From assembly GCA_947003675.1 (NCBI GenBank), contig CAMQPJ010000083.1, positions 1 through 6,227 of the forward strand: a DNA stretch of 6,227 nucleotides, given 5' to 3'. The notes under the pieces are model-generated. The model had not been told where the DNA came from. It was given only the letters and a program-made list of their open reading frames with translations, and made no database searches. This DNA comes from an uncultured Collinsella sp. (GTDB lineage Bacteria > Actinomycetota > Coriobacteriia > Coriobacteriales > Coriobacteriaceae). This document shows, in pieces, positions 4,371 to 6,227 of the stretch. Position 1 is the stretch's first letter; the number at the start of each line of letters is the position of its first letter. The position numbers and the translations under genes are program-made.

Positions 4371-4766
4371 CTACTTGGTCTCCTCGCCCTCCAGGAAGAT
4401 CTTTCGGGTCACAAAGTTGTAGACCATAACAAGCGCGGTGGCGCAAATCTTGGCGATATTGGCCTCGAGCCCTAGGCCGGCGTTGAGCGCCAGCACGATA
4501 CCGTCGTTGAGCGCCAGGCCGATCACGGACAGCACGACAAAGATAATGAACTCGCGGCGGCGGCTCATGCCCTCCTTGTGCGCAAACACGTACTTCATGC
4601 TCGCGACGTAGTTAAAGATGAGCGAGACGATAAAGCCGCTGGTGTTGGCGATCAGGATGTTAAGGCCCAGACCGTAGTGGAGCAGATTCATGATGCCAAA
4701 GTCGATGACCGTGGCGACGACGCCGACGACGCCAAACTTCATGATCTGCGCAAGGAGCTTTTGCAT
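4371..4766 (-). CDS. GtrA-family four-helix membrane protein (first paralogue)
   Basis: A 131-residue GtrA-like protein. It has four hydrophobic segments (about 8-30, 36-55, 72-95 and 100-117), D22 in helix 1 (VIDFG), N52 in helix 2 (FNY), LND in helix 3, and a basic loop MSRRREF. The likely role is the same as for the paralogue at 3744-4151: handling of lipid-linked sugars at the cytoplasmic membrane. The start is taken at ATG 4766, preceded by AAGGCAGG. A TTG at 4829 would add 21 residues (MAKLAEFVIPAALRRHPKAG) but reads through a hairpin and has no clear Shine-Dalgarno, so it is less likely. It follows fbp by 78 bp. The tail EGEETK is charged. The pairwise likeness to the next gene suggests an old tandem duplication. 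Whether the two form a hetero-oligomer or serve different glycosyltransferases cannot be told; no glycosyltransferase is in the window. Confidence 0.88.
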   Translation of the reverse strand: MQKLLAQIMKFGVVGVVATVIDFGIMNLLHYGLGLNILIANTSGFIVSLIFNYVASMKYVFAHKEGMSRRREFIIFVVLSVIGLALNDGIVLALNAGLGLEANIAKICATALVMVYNFVTRKIFLEGEETK

Positions 4767-4795
4767 GGTACCTGCCTTAGGGTGGCGCCGGAGCG

Positions 4796-4838
4796 CCGCG
4801 GGGATGACAAACTCAGCAAGTTTAGCCAATCCCCGCGG
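4796..4838 (-). promoter_or_regulatory. Bipartite hairpin between fbp and the first GtrA gene
   Basis: The outer stem is a perfect 10-bp inverted repeat CCGCGGGGAT (4796-4805) / ATCCCCGCGG (4829-4838). Inside it a second stem AAACT/AGTTT (4809-4813 and 4819-4823) has a five-base loop. It starts 7 nt after the fbp stop on the minus strand. No U-tract follows, so it is not a standard terminator; a processing or attenuation structure in an fbp-gtrA transcript is possible. A further small hairpin GGCGC-TCCG-GCGCC lies immediately downstream (about 4784-4797), partly overlapping the outer stem. Confidence 0.5.
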
Positions 4839-4844
4839 GTGGTG

Positions 4845-6227
4845 CTAGGCGCGCTCCTCGATAGCACCGTTTCTATATGCATCGAGCAGCTGACGCAGGT
4901 CCTGGATTTGGCTGCGGATCTTGGCGCCAGTATCGGTGTCGCTCACCATGCGGCGACGGTCTGCTTGGTCAAAACGGTTGGTCTCGCTTTCGATGTCCAC
5001 GTTGCGCGTGAGTGCCTCGGCAACCGTCGTAAAGGCCCGGTGCGACTTGAGGCGGCAGCCGCGCGAACTCGAGATGAGCGTATAGCCGGCGATACCCGTC
5101 TTGGGATGGTAAGCGCGGCAGAAGCCGCCATCGATGACCAGCAGCTTGCCCTCGGCGCGGATGGGCTGTTCGCCCTTGGTGGTTTTAACGGGCGTGTGGC
5201 CGTTGATGATGTGGCCGGTCGGCGAGCATGCCATGGGCGCGACGCCAAACTCGCGCATGATGTCATCGCAGACCGAGGGCGACTTGGTAAGCGTAAAGTA
5301 CGGGTCCATCGGCTCGACCCAGGTGCTCTTATCGGCGATATAGGCGCGCTCAAAGGTACGCACCAGGCGTCCGCTGGCGGGCGAGTTAAAGCCAATCCAC
5401 AGGTACCACATCCAGTCGAGGGCGTCGCGGTCGCCCACGCGCCAGGCGCGGCGGGCGATGTGGTCGCAAAAATCAAGATAATCGCGCCCGGCGTGCCAGG
5501 TGCCCAGACAGTTCATGCTGCTAAAGGTGCCGTCTTCGTTGAGCGGAACGCAGCCGTGGAAGAGCAGGTTGCCGTTGGCGACCTTGTACATCGAGCCGTG
5601 GGAATAGAGGAAATCGATATGGCGATGCAGGTGATCGGCGGTGACAAACTCGGACACGAGCTTGTCGATGATGTGCTGCTCCTGGGGCGTGAGCGTATAG
5701 GGGTCCGCCGGATCGACGGTGGGGAAGTCGTTGGTCGTGAGCGGCCACACGCTGCCGTCGGCGAGCGTGACCGTGCCGGTGTCGTGTTCGATCTTGTCGA
5801 GTAACAGGCGGTCGGTCATGTCGAACTCGGGGTGGCACTGGATGATCTGGCCCTCGAGCTTAAAGAGCAGCACGTTGATGGCCTTGATCAGCGGGGTGAT
5901 GGACTCACCGGCGGTGTAGGTGGCATCGGCAAAGGCAACAAGCTCACGCAGCGAGATGCCGTAGTCGTTCTCGAGGATCTCGTAGTTGTCGTAGCGTAAG
6001 TTGTTGCGCAATACCGTGGCGATGCAGGCGGGCTCACCGGCCGCAGCGCCCATCCACAGCAGATCGTGGTTGCCCCACTGGATGTCGAGCGAATGATAGG
6101 TGAGCAAGCGGTCCATAATCTTGGCAGCGCCGCCGCCACGGTCGAAGATATCGCCCACCAGGTGCAGGTGGTCGACGGCCAGGCGCTTGATGAGCGAAGC
6201 GAGCGACTCGATAAAGTCGTCGGCGCT
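4845..6227 (-). CDS. fbp: Class III fructose-1,6-bisphosphatase, 5' truncated by the window edge
   Basis: The readable 460 residues lack the N-terminus; class III enzymes are usually about 640-670 aa, so roughly 200 residues lie outside. The metallophosphoesterase motifs are present: LVGDIFDRG (about 24-31 of the fragment), QWGNHDLLW (50-58) and NGHTPVKTTKG further on, followed by LLVIDGGFCRAYHPKTG and GYTLISSSRG. These supply the metal-binding Asp, Asn and His residues. The whole layout is that of the Fbp type first described in Bacillus (TIGR/PF06874 type) and not of class I or II enzymes. It hydrolyses fructose-1,6-bisphosphate to fructose-6-phosphate in the cytoplasm, the committed step of gluconeogenesis, and feeds sugar-nucleotide synthesis. 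The C-terminus ends in a charged helical tail (ADRRRMVSDTDTGAKI, then IEERA). The GtrA genes follow in the same direction; a functional link through surface sugar supply is only a guess. Confidence 0.95.
   Translation of the reverse strand, partial: SADDFIESLASLIKRLAVDHLHLVGDIFDRGGGAAKIMDRLLTYHSLDIQWGNHDLLWMGAAAGEPACIATVLRNNLRYDNYEILENDYGISLRELVAFADATYTAGESITPLIKAINVLLFKLEGQIIQCHPEFDMTDRLLLDKIEHDTGTVTLADGSVWPLTTNDFPTVDPADPYTLTPQEQHIIDKLVSEFVTADHLHRHIDFLYSHGSMYKVANGNLLFHGCVPLNEDGTFSSMNCLGTWHAGRDYLDFCDHIARRAWRVGDRDALDWMWYLWIGFNSPASGRLVRTFERAYIADKSTWVEPMDPYFTLTKSPSVCDDIMREFGVAPMACSPTGHIINGHTPVKTTKGEQPIRAEGKLLVIDGGFCRAYHPKTGIAGYTLISSSRGCRLKSHRAFTTVAEALTRNVDIESETNRFDQADRRRMVSDTDTGAKIRSQIQDLRQLLDAYRNGAIEERA

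Noticed and set aside
4767..4829. Upstream TTG start for the first GtrA gene.
   Set aside because: It lacks a Shine-Dalgarno and lies inside the 3' hairpin of fbp; ATG 4766 has a better site and gives the usual family length.
4578..5804. Plus-strand open frame of 408 codons across gtrA and fbp.
   Set aside because: It crosses two clear genes on the opposite strand and shows no domain; it is a GC-skewed antisense frame.

Overview
The window most likely comes from a GC-rich member of the Coriobacteriia (Collinsella or a relative). This is an inference from the high GC content, the class III fructose-1,6-bisphosphatase, the pair of GtrA-type membrane proteins, and IS110, IS21 and IS3-type sequences that resemble those I associate with this class. 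No database search was possible.

Layout: positions 1-191 are the 3' end of a plus-strand cobalamin gene (precorrin-6A reductase, cobK/cbiJ type). From about 230 to 3410 lies a pile-up of insertion sequences. It starts with one apparently intact IS110-family element (230-1770, transposase 342-1499 on minus). Directly abutting it in the same orientation is a second, diverged IS110 element (1771 to about 2360) with a large frameshifting internal deletion. That element is cut at its 5' side by the left end of an IS21-type element, whose istA (2492 to about 2971) carries two amber codons and is itself truncated. The istA fragment is fused at about 2972 to a truncated IS3-type orfA on the minus strand (about 2973-3358). 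Positions 3410-3643 hold a 62-bp-period array of palindromic repeats, into which the IS3-type end seems to have been inserted.

Positions 3681-6227 are a conventional minus-strand block: fbp (5' end outside the window), then two paralogous GtrA-family genes. Hairpins follow each of the three genes, and only the last (3681-3717) has a clear U-tract. The cobK side and the fbp-gtrA side converge, so the mobile-element cluster sits in the space between convergent genes.

The most interesting part is the IS110 pair. IS110 elements are known (IS621) to use a bridge RNA transcribed from the noncoding end upstream of the transposase, driven by a promoter formed when the right end meets the left end. 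Here the right end of copy 2 (with a perfect TTGACA) touches the left end of copy 1, so a right-end/left-end junction is fixed in the chromosome. The roughly 250-nt structured leader of copy 1 contains short segments matching the element's own junction. The second item of note is the palindromic 62-bp repeat array.
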